A stretch of 64,000 nt of DNA from positions 1 through 64,000 of the forward strand of contig NZ_JANFXK010000001.1 of NCBI RefSeq assembly GCF_024459955.1, read 5' to 3'. The DNA is from Anaerovorax odorimutans (GTDB lineage Bacteria > Bacillota > Clostridia > Peptostreptococcales > Anaerovoracaceae). Position numbers and translations under genes: made by a program. Positions 1 to 9,647 of this stretch are shown here, in pieces (position 1 is the first letter of the stretch; every line of letters starts with the position of its first letter). The notes beneath the pieces are model-generated. The model had not been told where the DNA came from. It was given only the letters and a program-made list of their open reading frames with translations, and ran no database searches.

Positions 1-67
1 TTGGCGGCTGCGTTGGCGGCTGCGTTGGCGGCTGCGTTGGCGGCTGCGTTGGCGGCTGCGTTGGCGG
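1..67. repeat. 12-bp tandem repeat encoding a TQPP linker
   Basis: The unit TTGGCGGCTGCG is repeated five times and then broken off. In the minus-strand protease frame each unit reads Thr-Gln-Pro-Pro. The repeat touches the window edge, so the true copy number is unknown. Such arrays vary in length by slippage. Confidence 0.9.
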
Positions 68-2287
68 TTTGGTCGTCTCTGCAAACACTTTACTCTTTAT
101 GTAAGGATAGCCGGAGCTGTTGATATATGCAACAAAAACGTTTCCTTTCACGCACACCAGATCCAGGTTTCTTATTTCCTTAACATCCACATCCGCTCCC
201 AGCTGCTCCCAGCTTTCGCCATTCAGCTGCCAGAGTTTCGTTTTCTTCGTATTCTGGTTTTCATTTGCCACAAAAAGCTCATTCCCATAAGCCGCCAGTT
301 TCTGGTTGCTGGAGTTGGCATCCGTCAACATTTCCCCTTCCTGTTTCCAATTTTGGCCATCATAAGATTGCACAGAAAAGCCCTTCTCTGAAGGCACTCC
401 CACATAAAGCTTTCCTTTTCCTGCAAGGGTATCGAAAGAATTCGCCTTTATTTCTGTGGCTACATTCTCCACCTTTGAGCCGACAATTTTTTTAATCGTC
501 AGCTTATCAGACCCATCTCTCATGGTCATATAAAAAGTGCCGCCCTGACCGGTAAGCTGCATATTATAAAGTCCTCCCGCAGCTACGTTATCTGCTATCG
601 CTTGCAAAGACATGCCGTCAAATTTTTTAATTCCGTACGCATAAGACCTGTTTCCCTGTTCACTACTGTAGCCGATATAAATCCCATCTTCGCAAACTAC
701 TGCGTCCGTATATTGAGTAGTGCTCTTATTTACAGATGCCGCAGTTTTCCATGCTCCATCTGCATATTTCATCAGTTCCGCAGCATACTCGGGACCTTTA
801 TTGCAGAGAAGATAAGGCACATCTTTATAGATCAGCAGTTTGCCCTGACCCACCGGCTGTCCTGCGCCTAATATGGTCCAGCCATTTTCCGTATATTTGC
901 GCACATAGATCTTTTGATCCTCTTTCTTATAGGCCGTATATAAAGTGCCGGAGGAATCCGCGGCGGCCGAAAGGTCGTAGGTTTGTGCCTCTTCAATTTT
1001 TCCCGGCCCATAGTTTTCCCACATTCCGGTATCCGACAGATCCGCAAACTCCACATCAAAAGAAATGGTTTCTCCGGCGCTGCCGATATTCTTCAAAAGG
1101 ATTCCCGAATTTCTTCCGTCTGAATAGGTGAGCGCATTAGAGGTTACAGTAAGATCTTTGCTGCCGAACGTAGTCCTCCCAGACTCGGCGGAAAAGTAAG
1201 AATCAAATAGATCACTTTTCTTCTTTGCCGGGATCGGGATATCTTTGGCGAAAACTACGACCCCTTTCTCCGCTCCCATATTACTCAGGTTTGGCACATC
1301 CGTATTAATGCGATAAATAACCAGTCCTGTCCCGTAAATTTTCGCATCCAGATTATCGCCTACATGTGGATCTGTCTTTTTTCGATATTCCACTACGAAA
1401 AATTCAGAATCCGACATGGAGGTTTTCAGAATATATGCCTGGTTTCCTGAAGGCTCATTTGCCGGTACCAGGGTAAGTCCCGTCCGGTCAGAAGTAATCG
1501 GATCAATGGTAAGCCACCCTCTCTGACTCCGCAGGTAGGCCAGCGGATATTGAAGAAAGGTTGACGTCTTTGACATAATGTCCCAGGTTCCCACCGGTTC
1601 TGTCATCCCATCATTGGAGTAGAGATCCGGAAACCCGATGGTATGAAGAAATTCATGGGCAACCACGCCCTCATTCTCATAGAGACTTTCAAAAGCTGCT
1701 GTGGAGTTGATGATATTATATGCTCCGATCTTCTTCCCGCCAATCATCATTTGTCCGGCATACCAGCTTTTGTGAGGATGCAAAGCATTATCGCGATCGG
1801 CCGGATTTTCTCCCTGAACAATGATCGTAAGGTTATCAATATATCCATCGCTGTCCCTGTCCAGATTGCTGCCTGACAGCTGATAGGTTCCCCCTGCCGC
1901 TGCGGCAATAAAGGCATCATCTGTGTTTCCTCTTCCCATAACCGGCGTAATCGTAGTCCCGTCGTACTGCGGCAAGTAGCTGGTAACATGAAACTGATCA
2001 TAGGAAATTGCCTTTAAATAGGCTGTCAGCGATTTTTTGTAGCTATCGTCCAGCCAATATTTTTTCGCCAACTGGGTGTAAGTTGGATTGTTGTACCCGG
2101 AAGTGGGAGTTTCCATAAAATTGGTGTCTGCCTCCCCATCCAATTGGACGAACAGTACCAAATTGGCGAATTCCTGTGCTTTCTTGTTTGCAGTCTGTCC
2201 ATAGGTAAACGCTCCGCTCCCTGCAAAAAGTGCGGCAACAAGGAATAAGCATAGTATCGGCTTCATAAACTTCGCTTTTTTTAGCAT
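1..2287 (-). CDS. Secreted M6-type (InhA-like) zinc metalloprotease, partial
   Basis: The frame opens at ATG 2287 behind the strong site AGGAGAGGAG and stays open to the window edge, so the C-terminus is missing (762 codons visible). Residues 1-30 are a signal peptide: a basic start (MLKKAKFMK) and a hydrophobic core ending near FTYG. The motif HEFLHTIGFPDLY, near residue 207, is the HExxHxxGxPD zinc site of family M6 peptidases, followed by GTWDIMS, also typical of the family. After about residue 400 comes a region of weak beta-propeller-like repeats, and the visible end is a Thr-Gln-Pro-Pro tandem linker, which normally leads to a wall-anchoring or binding domain. It is inferred to be an extracellular protease. 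No partner gene is visible; it is transcribed alone from the 2.3 kb gap. Confidence 0.85.
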   Translation of the reverse strand, partial: MLKKAKFMKPILCLFLVAALFAGSGAFTYGQTANKKAQEFANLVLFVQLDGEADTNFMETPTSGYNNPTYTQLAKKYWLDDSYKKSLTAYLKAISYDQFHVTSYLPQYDGTTITPVMGRGNTDDAFIAAAAGGTYQLSGSNLDRDSDGYIDNLTIIVQGENPADRDNALHPHKSWYAGQMMIGGKKIGAYNIINSTAAFESLYENEGVVAHEFLHTIGFPDLYSNDGMTEPVGTWDIMSKTSTFLQYPLAYLRSQRGWLTIDPITSDRTGLTLVPANEPSGNQAYILKTSMSDSEFFVVEYRKKTDPHVGDNLDAKIYGTGLVIYRINTDVPNLSNMGAEKGVVVFAKDIPIPAKKKSDLFDSYFSAESGRTTFGSKDLTVTSNALTYSDGRNSGILLKNIGSAGETISFDVEFADLSDTGMWENYGPGKIEEAQTYDLSAAADSSGTLYTAYKKEDQKIYVRKYTENGWTILGAGQPVGQGKLLIYKDVPYLLCNKGPEYAAELMKYADGAWKTAASVNKSTTQYTDAVVCEDGIYIGYSSEQGNRSYAYGIKKFDGMSLQAIADNVAAGGLYNMQLTGQGGTFYMTMRDGSDKLTIKKIVGSKVENVATEIKANSFDTLAGKGKLYVGVPSEKGFSVQSYDGQNWKQEGEMLTDANSSNQKLAAYGNELFVANENQNTKKTKLWQLNGESWEQLGADVDVKEIRNLDLVCVKGNVFVAYINSSGYPYIKSKVFAETTKPPTQPPTQPPTQPPTQPPTQPP

Positions 2288-2469
2288 GAGAATGTCTCCT
2301 CTCCTGTATTCGCAAATTATACGATCCTGCATCTTGAGGCAGCAGTGTACTCAATGGAAAAAATAGTACAAGATGCGAGCTACGTCGAGCATCTTTCACT
2401 TATATTGTTCCTTACGGCAACGCCGTTCCAATTCTGTCAATATAGTATACTCTTTTCTCCAATTGAACT

Positions 2470-2497
2470 GGCTTCGCCGCAAGGTCGAAGCCTTTTT
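2470..2497 (+). terminator. Hairpin plus T-run, intrinsic-terminator-like
   Basis: A stem GGCTTCG / CGAAGCC with loop CCGCAAGGT is followed by TTTTT on the plus strand. No plus-strand gene ends just before it. A comparable hairpin with a T-run stands at the same edge of the related repeat near 63.08 kb (opposite strand), so it may belong to the repeat rather than to a gene. The bases 2288-2469 hold no other feature I can support. Confidence 0.5.
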
Positions 2498-2500
2498 AAG

Positions 2501-2690
2501 CAATATGCGTATTTGTTCAACAATGAGCGCATTTCGCCTCGGTTGTTGAAGTATTTCCAAGCCTTACGGCCTCTATTCCTGTCCAAAGCTATGTCTTGAG
2601 CGAAATTTTGTGCTGGCAGGGTCTGTATCCTTGAAAAAAGCTCAACAAAAGTTCAGTTTTTCGCTGCGTGTTGAGGAAAATCGCAATTTG
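2501..2690 (+). repeat. Dispersed repeat R4, copy 1
   Basis: This stretch is recognisably similar to the reverse complement of 62888-63080. Both begin CAATATGCGTATTT, share TTCAACAA, and share CTGTATCCTTGAAAAAAGC followed by CTGCRTGT. In both places an R1 copy lies on the same side (2827 here; abutting at 62887), so R4 plus R1 looks like a composite unit. Identity is moderate and I could not align it formally. A weak third piece, ACCCTCGAAAAAGCCCATCA, lies near 3085. Confidence 0.55.
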
Positions 2691-2826
2691 CCTTTTGGGT
2701 CGCTTTTCATATGGATCAATCCCTGCAGTGCGGCCGGTTCGATTGATGAAAGTGTATACAGGGAACCTCGATCCCAGCCCCTGCAAATTCGAGAAACCCA
2801 GATAAAGGCACTAACAAGTCAGTTCC

Positions 2827-2983
2827 GGTAACTATTCCCGATTTTTTCGAAAAGTTACGCGTTTTTCAACGCTCCTGCGGCCTCCAATGCGGCTAATAGC
2901 ACAAATTGTCACTTTTCACGGTTTCGAACCCCTGCAAGCCCACAACTTTGCGTAACTTTGCATAATTTTTTCGAAAAGTTACC
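2827..2983 (-). repeat. Dispersed repeat R1, copy A (157 bp)
   Basis: It is bounded by GGTAACTATTCC and GAAAAGTTACC, an inverted GGTAACT / AGTTACC pair. It is the reverse complement of the elements at 39283-39439 and 62731-62887, and all three are exactly 157 bp between these ends. Shared internal blocks are CGTAACTTT, GTGGG(C/T)TTGC and the GCCTCC / CTGCGG area. No open frame is conserved between copies, so it is non-coding. The bases 2984-3223 hold nothing further beyond the weak R4 piece. Confidence 0.8.
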
Positions 2984-3223
2984 GGGGGCCCGTAAATGAT
3001 ACCGCATTGAAAGCCTTCTAGTATTATATCAAATATGCCGATTTCTGCATAGAAGCCAGGATCAGAAAACAGGGTGCTTTTTAAGGTATACCCTCGAAAA
3101 AGCCCATCAAAAAGAGAGACAGATGTTGAAATTTCCACCTCTATCTCTCTTCAAGCGCCAGCCTCTGAATCTCAGCAGAGGCCTTTATCCCTTGACAAAC
3201 CCGGGATTTTCCAAAATGCGTCC

Positions 3224-4534
3224 CTATGAAACGCCGTTTTCATTTATGGAAGGTCGCTCTTTGCTGCTGGGATGCCTCCCAGCCCGTTGCCTTTTTTCAG
3301 GCCGTCCCTGCGCAATCATTTCCCGCCACTGGCCGTTCTCCATGCAGAGGGTCACGATCCAGCCGAAAACAATGGCCCATACCGGCGCGCCGATTCCCAA
3401 AAGGCTCACTTTGGACAAACCGATGAGAAAGGCCGCCAGTGCTCCCATTTGAAAGTTTCCGGCGCCGAAAGCACCCTGCAGGGAACTCACCAGCAAACCG
3501 GTCATGGCGATTCCGCAAATCAGATCAATGATGGTCCCCGGCAGCCGCATGATAAAAGGAATTAGGATGCCGGAAAGCACGCATATCACCAGCACACCGC
3601 CGCAATAGATAACCGCTCCTGCGAATCTCCTTTCCCGCTTGCCTGCGTCCTCTCCGGCCAGAATCGCCATGACCGGACCGGCAAGAGAAATAGTATGGCC
3701 CAGTCCAAAAGCCGCCAGCACGGAACCCAGCCCGCTCAGTACGGTCACACTGTTGAGAGACAGGTCACAGCCGTTGGCCTTTAAAACGCCATAACCTTTA
3801 AAGACATCCGCCACCGCCATAATCACCAGCGGCAATGATACGGTCAGCAAAATATTGCCGTTAAAGTCCGGCCCTGTGAGAACCGGCAGCGATAAACCGT
3901 AGGAGCCTGCCGATCCGCCCGCCGCTGTGGAATGGAAAAAAACAGCGCAGCCAATACCCACGGCCAGGGCGATGATGTGAGGCGGAACTTTCTTGGTAAG
4001 CAGCGGAAACGCCACAAATGCGCCTGCGATCAGCGTTCCGGAAAGAGGGTCAGAGGCTATGGAGCTGACGATGCCCAGCCCATAGCTCATAAACACTCCC
4101 GCCACCATTCCCAGGATAACGGGAAGCGGCAAATATCTGCTGATCCAGCCGATCATGCCCGTATAGCCTACGAGAAAGAGCGCGGTGCCGGCAATGACGA
4201 ATCCCCCGACCATTTCCGGCAGCGTGAACTGCTCGAACATGGGTTTTAAAACTACGATCGCGGTCAGCGACCCGGCAAAGTAAAATGGAGTCCTGTAGTA
4301 AATGCTGGCGAATATGGAAATCAGGCCGCCGATGGCCATGCTGCACATCACGAAGGACGCTGCCTGCGCGGAGGTCATTCCTGCGCTGACAGCCACGGAT
4401 GACAGCATGGGAATGGCGCCGGCCAGCACGAATACCATGGATGTGAGAGCCGCAAAGATATTGCGGCTTTCACACTTAAAATCCTGCTTTAAATTTTTAA
4501 AGCCGTCTCCCGGCTCAATGAGCCTGCGCATCAT
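3224..4534 (-). CDS. BenE-type benzoate/H+ symporter family permease
   Basis: A 436-residue membrane protein with about 12 hydrophobic segments, beginning near residue 28 (NIFAALTSMVFVLAGAIPML) and ending near residue 405. Length and pattern fit the BenE family, which imports aromatic acids or related anions with protons. Its start overlaps the end of the amidohydrolase by 20 bp, so the two are translationally coupled and it is the last gene of a three-gene operon. The tail is hydrophilic and lysine/arginine rich. Substrate unknown: it could import the amidohydrolase substrate or handle its acid product. The family call is fairly secure, the substrate is not. Confidence 0.75.
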   Translation of the reverse strand: MMRRLIEPGDGFKNLKQDFKCESRNIFAALTSMVFVLAGAIPMLSSVAVSAGMTSAQAASFVMCSMAIGGLISIFASIYYRTPFYFAGSLTAIVVLKPMFEQFTLPEMVGGFVIAGTALFLVGYTGMIGWISRYLPLPVILGMVAGVFMSYGLGIVSSIASDPLSGTLIAGAFVAFPLLTKKVPPHIIALAVGIGCAVFFHSTAAGGSAGSYGLSLPVLTGPDFNGNILLTVSLPLVIMAVADVFKGYGVLKANGCDLSLNSVTVLSGLGSVLAAFGLGHTISLAGPVMAILAGEDAGKRERRFAGAVIYCGGVLVICVLSGILIPFIMRLPGTIIDLICGIAMTGLLVSSLQGAFGAGNFQMGALAAFLIGLSKVSLLGIGAPVWAIVFGWIVTLCMENGQWREMIAQGRPEKRQRAGRHPSSKERPSINENGVS

Positions 4535-6164
4535 AAATCACATTCCCTTCCGAAACAGTCATAAGAATGGGGATTTGCCCGATGGTATCCGCCGGTACTT
4601 TAAAGATATCTTCGTCCAGCACCACAAAGTCCGCATATTTGCCGGGAGTTATGGAACCGGTTATGTTCTCGGCAAAATCCACATAAGCCGCATCCAGAGT
4701 AAAGGTTCGAATCATCTCTTCTACTGTCATTGCTTCTTTGGGATTGAGCACATTGGCAGGATCTCCGGCGTCCTCTCTGAAATCGCAGCGGGTCACGCCC
4801 ATTTGAATTCCCATCAGCGGCGCCGGCGGCTGAGTAACCGGAAAATCGCTGCCCGAGGCCAGAACCAGCCCCGCTTCTTCTGCCAGACTTCTCATAGGAT
4901 ACTCATTTTCTGCCCGCTCCTCTCCCAGGAAAGGCACTTCCAGGCCGTAAAAATATCCCTTTTCCTTGGCAAACCAATAAGGATTTGCCGAAACCACAAT
5001 TTGCCGCTCCCTTAACCGCCGATAATCCTTTTTATCCACAATCTGCATGTGAACGCCGATGGGCCTTATATTGGGCTGCCCGTTTTCTGCCGCGGAATAT
5101 TCCAGCGCTGTCAGCATTTGATCCACAGCCGCGTCTCCGATCACATGGAAATGCATCTGGAAACCGTGGTTTTCCGCCCAGCGGCACAGCTCGTTCAGCG
5201 AACTCTGACTCCAGACCGGCTCCCCGTAATAGTCCGGCCGGTGAGCATAGGGTTCTTTCAGGAAAGCAGTAGCGCCTTCCACAACGCCGTCCACCAGCAC
5301 TTTAATACTGTTTGCGGCGAACCGTCCGTCTTTATTGGCCGCCTCTCTTTCCTTCAGATAGTCATCGAGCATCGAATCCACCGACTCCGGCCTGGCCATA
5401 AAGGAACCTCGGATCTTTACCTTCAGCTCTTCCGCCTGGTCCATCACTTTATAGACCTCATAATAGTTGGTATAAAGCTCCACCATGGGATCGTGGACCA
5501 TGGTCATTCCCAGGCGTCCCATCATCTCTTCCAGATGGCGCACCGCTTTTTTAACCTTGTCGATCGAATAGACCGGTTTGATGGCATGGAAGGGCTCCTG
5601 GGCACATTCCCGGAAGGTTCCGGAAAGCTCCCCCGTCTGCGCATCCTTTTCCAAAACGCCGCCCTCGATTACAGTTGCCTCTGTGACGCCGGCCATTTCA
5701 ATGGCTTTGGAATTTGCCCATATGCTGTGATGGTCCCCCGAATCCAGCACGATTGGGATATCCGGCGCGATTTCATCCAGCCATTCCTTTCTGGGGCCGT
5801 GATCGTCGAAATAAGTATTGATCCAGCCTGCTCCCTCCAGAAAATCAGTACCCGGATGTTTTTCATAAAAATCCCGGATTGCTTTCAAACAATCCTCTTT
5901 CGACTCAGCACGGGCCAAGTCCACCTTGAACAAAACCTCCGCACAGCCCTGCACCGCATGGATATGGGAATCTATGAAGCCCGGCAAAACGGTTTTCCCT
6001 TTCAGATCAATGTACTCGGCATCCGCCCCGGCCTTTTCGGCAACTTCCTCTTCCGTACCCACAGCGATAAATTTTGTGCCTTCCACGCATAAGGCCTGGG
6101 CCCAGGGGCGGTTTTCGTCAACTGTGTAAATCTTTCCGTTTCCGTAAATAATTCGTTTTTCCAT
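4515..6164 (-). CDS. YtcJ-type metal-dependent amidohydrolase
   Basis: A 549-residue cytoplasmic enzyme of the amidohydrolase 3 (YtcJ) family. Visible features are the N-terminal beta-sandwich strands, the metal motif DSHIHA near residue 66, GDHHSIW near 144, HFHVIGDAAVDQML near 340 and the C-terminal SGSDFPVTQPPAPL. The start is fixed by GGGAGGAAGAA before ATG 6164. The family hydrolyses amides, formamides or cyclic imides; the true substrate cannot be read from sequence. It lies 16 bp after the GPH transporter and overlaps the BenE-type permease, which points to uptake and hydrolysis of one small organic compound under the divergent AraC regulator. Confidence 0.8.
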   Translation of the reverse strand: MEKRIIYGNGKIYTVDENRPWAQALCVEGTKFIAVGTEEEVAEKAGADAEYIDLKGKTVLPGFIDSHIHAVQGCAEVLFKVDLARAESKEDCLKAIRDFYEKHPGTDFLEGAGWINTYFDDHGPRKEWLDEIAPDIPIVLDSGDHHSIWANSKAIEMAGVTEATVIEGGVLEKDAQTGELSGTFRECAQEPFHAIKPVYSIDKVKKAVRHLEEMMGRLGMTMVHDPMVELYTNYYEVYKVMDQAEELKVKIRGSFMARPESVDSMLDDYLKEREAANKDGRFAANSIKVLVDGVVEGATAFLKEPYAHRPDYYGEPVWSQSSLNELCRWAENHGFQMHFHVIGDAAVDQMLTALEYSAAENGQPNIRPIGVHMQIVDKKDYRRLRERQIVVSANPYWFAKEKGYFYGLEVPFLGEERAENEYPMRSLAEEAGLVLASGSDFPVTQPPAPLMGIQMGVTRCDFREDAGDPANVLNPKEAMTVEEMIRTFTLDAAYVDFAENITGSITPGKYADFVVLDEDIFKVPADTIGQIPILMTVSEGNVIYDAQAH

Positions 6165-6180
6165 TTCTTCCTCCCATTCC

Positions 6181-7587
6181 TCAGATGACCCGTTCCAGTC
6201 CTTCTTCCTGGCATTCCTGGCCGTTCTTTTTGGCTTCCATGGCTGTCTTCAGCTGGTCGAACTTGGCTTTTGTCAGCGGGAAGGCAATGGCCATAATGCC
6301 GGAGAGGATCAAGAAGCTGGAAGGTATGATGGTAAATGCGTTTTCAATACCTGCTACGGCCGATGCGGTCTGCTGCGGCAGCGACGGATCGTATCCGGAA
6401 ACCGACAGTATGATTCCCAGCACCTGGCTGGAAATGGCGGCGCTGAACTTGGCGAAGAAAATTCCTGCGGCAAAGACCGCCCCTTCTCTGCGTTCGCCGT
6501 ACTTGTATTCATAGACTTCGCACATATCCATGTTAATGGCCGGAATCAGGGTCCAGTACGCGCCGTTGGCGATGCTGAAAATTGCCATGTACAGCAGGAG
6601 CATGCCGAATCCTTCGATGGATATAAATTTGAAGCAGAACATCACTGCCCCCGAGCCTGCGATGCATAATGCCGCGGCCGCCTTCTTGCCGATCTTCATG
6701 GAGATGGCCGATACAATGGGTACTGCCACAATGCCGATCAATATGTACAGGAACATAACCAGAGCCAGCGTTTCTTCTGTAGACTGCATTTTGTGATATA
6801 CAAAATAGGCGATGTCCGCATTGATCATGCTGTATCCGAACATAAAGCACATAAACATGCCCAAAAGGAATTTGTAAGGCTTTAATTTGAGTATTTTCAG
6901 ATAGGTCTTGAATCCGTTTTCTTTCTTTTTCTCCGTAAATTCTTCTTCCCGGACATCCATGATCTCATGGCCTCTCGTCGCTCTCCAGGTGATTAAAATA
7001 CAGATCATGGCGATTCCGCCGGCGATCATGGCCATGGACTGCCATGCTCTTCCCGGAGCCATTCCCTGGCCGATGAATATGGCTACCACCAGCGAAGGAG
7101 CCGACATACCCACAATGTTGCCCAGCAGGTTAAAGATGGTTGCCGGTGCCCGCAGCTTGGTTCTCTCGTCATAATCCAGGGTAAGCTCTGCGCCCAGAGC
7201 TGTGTAAGGAATGTAAAAAGTCGTATACGAGGTCCAAAATACCATCGCCATGATAACGTAGTAAACATTCTTGGCGTTTCCATCCAGCGGTACATTGGTA
7301 AACAGCAGTACAAAGGCAGCGGCCAGCGGAACAGCCACCGCGATCAGATACGGCCTTCTTCTCCCATACCTGGATCTGGTGTTGTCGGATATCTGCCCCA
7401 GAATCGGAGTCGATACCGCGTCCCAGATAACGGCGATCAGCGAGATGCTCCCGGCGAGGGCCGGGCTGATCCCTGCGATATCCGTCAGGAAAAATAATAA
7501 AAACATAAAGACAAAGTTATAAGTGATCGCGTCCGATGCGGAAGCAGTTCCATATCCCAGGATCACTTTCCACGATAATTTTTTCAT
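6181..7587 (-). CDS. GPH-family sodium/proton:solute symporter
   Basis: A 468-residue transporter with 12 predicted membrane segments. The loop SDNTRSRYGRRRPYL near residue 65 and the early GYGTASASDA are hallmarks of the glycoside-pentoside-hexuronide:cation symporter family. ATG 7587 is preferred over ATG 7593 because AAAGGAGG lies 8 bases before it. First gene of the operon with the amidohydrolase and BenE-type permease; probably brings in the amidohydrolase substrate. GPH proteins usually carry glycosides, so the substrate may carry a sugar, but this is inference. The C-terminal 25 residues are charged and cytoplasmic. Confidence 0.8.
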   Translation of the reverse strand: MKKLSWKVILGYGTASASDAITYNFVFMFLLFFLTDIAGISPALAGSISLIAVIWDAVSTPILGQISDNTRSRYGRRRPYLIAVAVPLAAAFVLLFTNVPLDGNAKNVYYVIMAMVFWTSYTTFYIPYTALGAELTLDYDERTKLRAPATIFNLLGNIVGMSAPSLVVAIFIGQGMAPGRAWQSMAMIAGGIAMICILITWRATRGHEIMDVREEEFTEKKKENGFKTYLKILKLKPYKFLLGMFMCFMFGYSMINADIAYFVYHKMQSTEETLALVMFLYILIGIVAVPIVSAISMKIGKKAAAALCIAGSGAVMFCFKFISIEGFGMLLLYMAIFSIANGAYWTLIPAINMDMCEVYEYKYGERREGAVFAAGIFFAKFSAAISSQVLGIILSVSGYDPSLPQQTASAVAGIENAFTIIPSSFLILSGIMAIAFPLTKAKFDQLKTAMEAKKNGQECQEEGLERVI

Positions 7588-7593
7588 ATCCAT

Positions 7594-7771
7594 GTCCTCC
7601 TTTATTGTTTTCAGTTTACCTGAGGTGACAAATGAGAACTAGGCTGCTTCTTGGTGTGAATTATACAGTTTATTGGCAATTTTCTGTTTTTTCAGCCTTT
7701 TTCTCGTAAAGCCCCTTTACCTGAGGCCCATGCCATTTTATAATAGAGGAAACAATCAAATTCGGAAGGGA
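7594..7771. promoter_or_regulatory. Divergent promoter region with an 11-bp direct repeat
   Basis: The gap between the GPH operon (minus) and the AraC gene (plus) holds two identical copies of TTTACCTGAGG at 7615-7625 and 7716-7726, 101 bp apart and in the same orientation. Direct-repeat half sites are usual for AraC-family proteins, so these are candidate operators for the neighbouring regulator. No clear -35/-10 pair was identified on either strand. Confidence 0.5.
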
Positions 7772-9625
7772 ATGATGACCTTGTCTCAGACGGAAAACAT
7801 TAATATTTCACTGGCTCAGCCCTTGATGCAGGAGTTTCCGGAAGGAATCCGGCTCTCCCGCTTTTCCTTTTTTTCACTGCGCGAATATCCGATTCACACC
7901 CACCTCCATATGGAAATCATCTATGTTTTGGAGGGCAGTCTCTCCATAAAGGTAGGCGTCTCCAATTACACCATTTCCGCAGGGGAATTTACGATCATAA
8001 ATCCCTTTGAACTCCATGGTTTGTATTGCACCGATGAGCCCAACCGCGTCTGCCTGCTGGAAATCAGCCCCCGGTTTTACGATCCCTGTGAGGAGGGCAC
8101 CATCTTTGTATCAGCGTACACGCTTTACCATGATGCGGCCAAAGAGGATTTCCCCAAAATCGAGGAGGTTTTGCGCAAAATTTTTCATCTGCATCTCTCG
8201 GCCATGGTGACGGAGGAAAGTCCGGACGGTTATCTGCCGGTTTACTCCAACGCCCACAATGAAGAATATGAAAAAATCCTTCTGCGGACCTTGATTAACT
8301 ATTTTGAGCTGCACTTTACCGCCGAATATTTCCTTCTCAGCGACCACAAGGAAAACACTCTGCGGGATAGTTCCGTCCAGGCCGACAGGCTGAAAAATAT
8401 TCTTTCCTATTTTTATGAGAACTTTCCTCAAAAGATCCAATTGCAGGATGTGGCTGATCGAACCTATGTCAACCGCTATCATATTTCCCATCTGGTAAAA
8501 TCGGGCATCGGGTTCACCTTTTCCGAATTACTGCAGCATATACGCATTGAGAAGGCGGAGATTTATCTGCTGGGTACCGATCTGCCTATCAGTCAGATTG
8601 TCTTTGAACTGGGCTTTTCTTCTTACCGGTATTTTAACCAGCATTTCAAAAGCCTTTTCCATATGACGCCCAACGCCTATCGGCAGAAATATCAGAAACA
8701 GACGATTTTACATAAGGAAATTTCCCTTCTGGCGCCGATCCCCCGGTCTGTGGGCGAGTCGCTGCTGCTGCGCTGGGGCTCTCTTCTGTCCGCGGCTTCC
8801 AAAGATGTCAAGCAGCAGGGAAACAGGACCTGTTTCATTGATTTGAAAAAAAGTCCCATTCAGTCCGCTGAGCACGGCCCATCCTGTGAAACTGCCGGTT
8901 CCAATGCCGCCCCCTATTCCCGCTTGAACTGGCCTCAGTCCCACATTTTGTATGATACGCCCTACATGGCCTCTTTATTGCTTTCTCAGATCGCAGCGGC
9001 CGGACCATTTCTGAAAAAGCATCCCCGGTTTGCGGCCAAAGATGAGGGTTCTTCGGAAAATGCCGCTCCTTTCAATGGAAAGCCTGGGGCTGTCACCCAA
9101 TGCGGGCTCCGCAAAGCTTCATTCCATACGCTGGAGTTTCTAAAGCATTTCGACACCGGTGAATGCCGGACTGCACCCCATTATTTTCTGACCTGGTCGG
9201 GGACATCTCCCTCCAGAATTCTTCATCTGCTGTTTTATTACGCGGCCCTAGATATCGACGAGCCTTTGTCTCAGAGTTTTCCTACGCCGGAGGCTCTGAC
9301 TGCCTATATAGAAGAACGCATTCAACCCATGGAGCAGCTGACCTTTTCCCTTGATCTTCGGAACACGGCTCAGGAGCCCCAGGAACTCCAAAGGCCCCAG
9401 GGGATCGCTCCCTGCCCCGCGGCCATGGAGCAGCAGCTGAAGCTTTCTCTGGATCCCTTTGTCCAGTGGCAGCGGATGGGCTGCCCCAACTCTCTGGATC
9501 AGGAAACGGTCCGGGCCTTGAACAATTCTTCTCAGCCGGACACTTATTTCTTCAACCCGCAGGATCGCCTGGAAATTACCTTAAAGCCCTTTGACGTGAA
9601 GTATCTGCGGATTTCTTTCTCATAA
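7772..9625 (+). CDS. AraC-family regulator with a C-terminal GH39-like remnant
   Basis: A DNA-binding regulator of 617 residues from ATG 7772 (a second ATG follows at 7775; GGAAGGG lies just before). The N-terminal 100 residues form a cupin sensor (HTHLHMEIIYVLEGSL). Around residues 205-310 lie the two AraC helix-turn-helix motifs, ending with GFSSYRYFNQHFKSLFHMTPNAYR. The last 300 residues are unusual: GLRKASFHTLEFL, W-RMGCPNSL and the terminal L-ITLKPFDVKYL resemble the end of GH39 beta-xylosidase-like proteins, but the barrel core with its catalytic glutamates is absent, so this part may sense a ligand. It probably controls the divergent transporter/amidohydrolase operon. Confidence 0.8.
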   Translation: MMTLSQTENINISLAQPLMQEFPEGIRLSRFSFFSLREYPIHTHLHMEIIYVLEGSLSIKVGVSNYTISAGEFTIINPFELHGLYCTDEPNRVCLLEISPRFYDPCEEGTIFVSAYTLYHDAAKEDFPKIEEVLRKIFHLHLSAMVTEESPDGYLPVYSNAHNEEYEKILLRTLINYFELHFTAEYFLLSDHKENTLRDSSVQADRLKNILSYFYENFPQKIQLQDVADRTYVNRYHISHLVKSGIGFTFSELLQHIRIEKAEIYLLGTDLPISQIVFELGFSSYRYFNQHFKSLFHMTPNAYRQKYQKQTILHKEISLLAPIPRSVGESLLLRWGSLLSAASKDVKQQGNRTCFIDLKKSPIQSAEHGPSCETAGSNAAPYSRLNWPQSHILYDTPYMASLLLSQIAAAGPFLKKHPRFAAKDEGSSENAAPFNGKPGAVTQCGLRKASFHTLEFLKHFDTGECRTAPHYFLTWSGTSPSRILHLLFYYAALDIDEPLSQSFPTPEALTAYIEERIQPMEQLTFSLDLRNTAQEPQELQRPQGIAPCPAAMEQQLKLSLDPFVQWQRMGCPNSLDQETVRALNNSSQPDTYFFNPQDRLEITLKPFDVKYLRISFS

Positions 9626-9647
9626 TGAAAATTGGGGGGGGATGTAT

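Noticed and set aside
1-67. CRISPR-like array
   Set aside because: The 12-bp units have no spacers and read as TQPP in the protease frame.
5049-6092. Plus-strand open frame of 347 codons
   Set aside because: It lies entirely opposite the amidohydrolase gene, has no ribosome site and a composition typical of an antisense frame.
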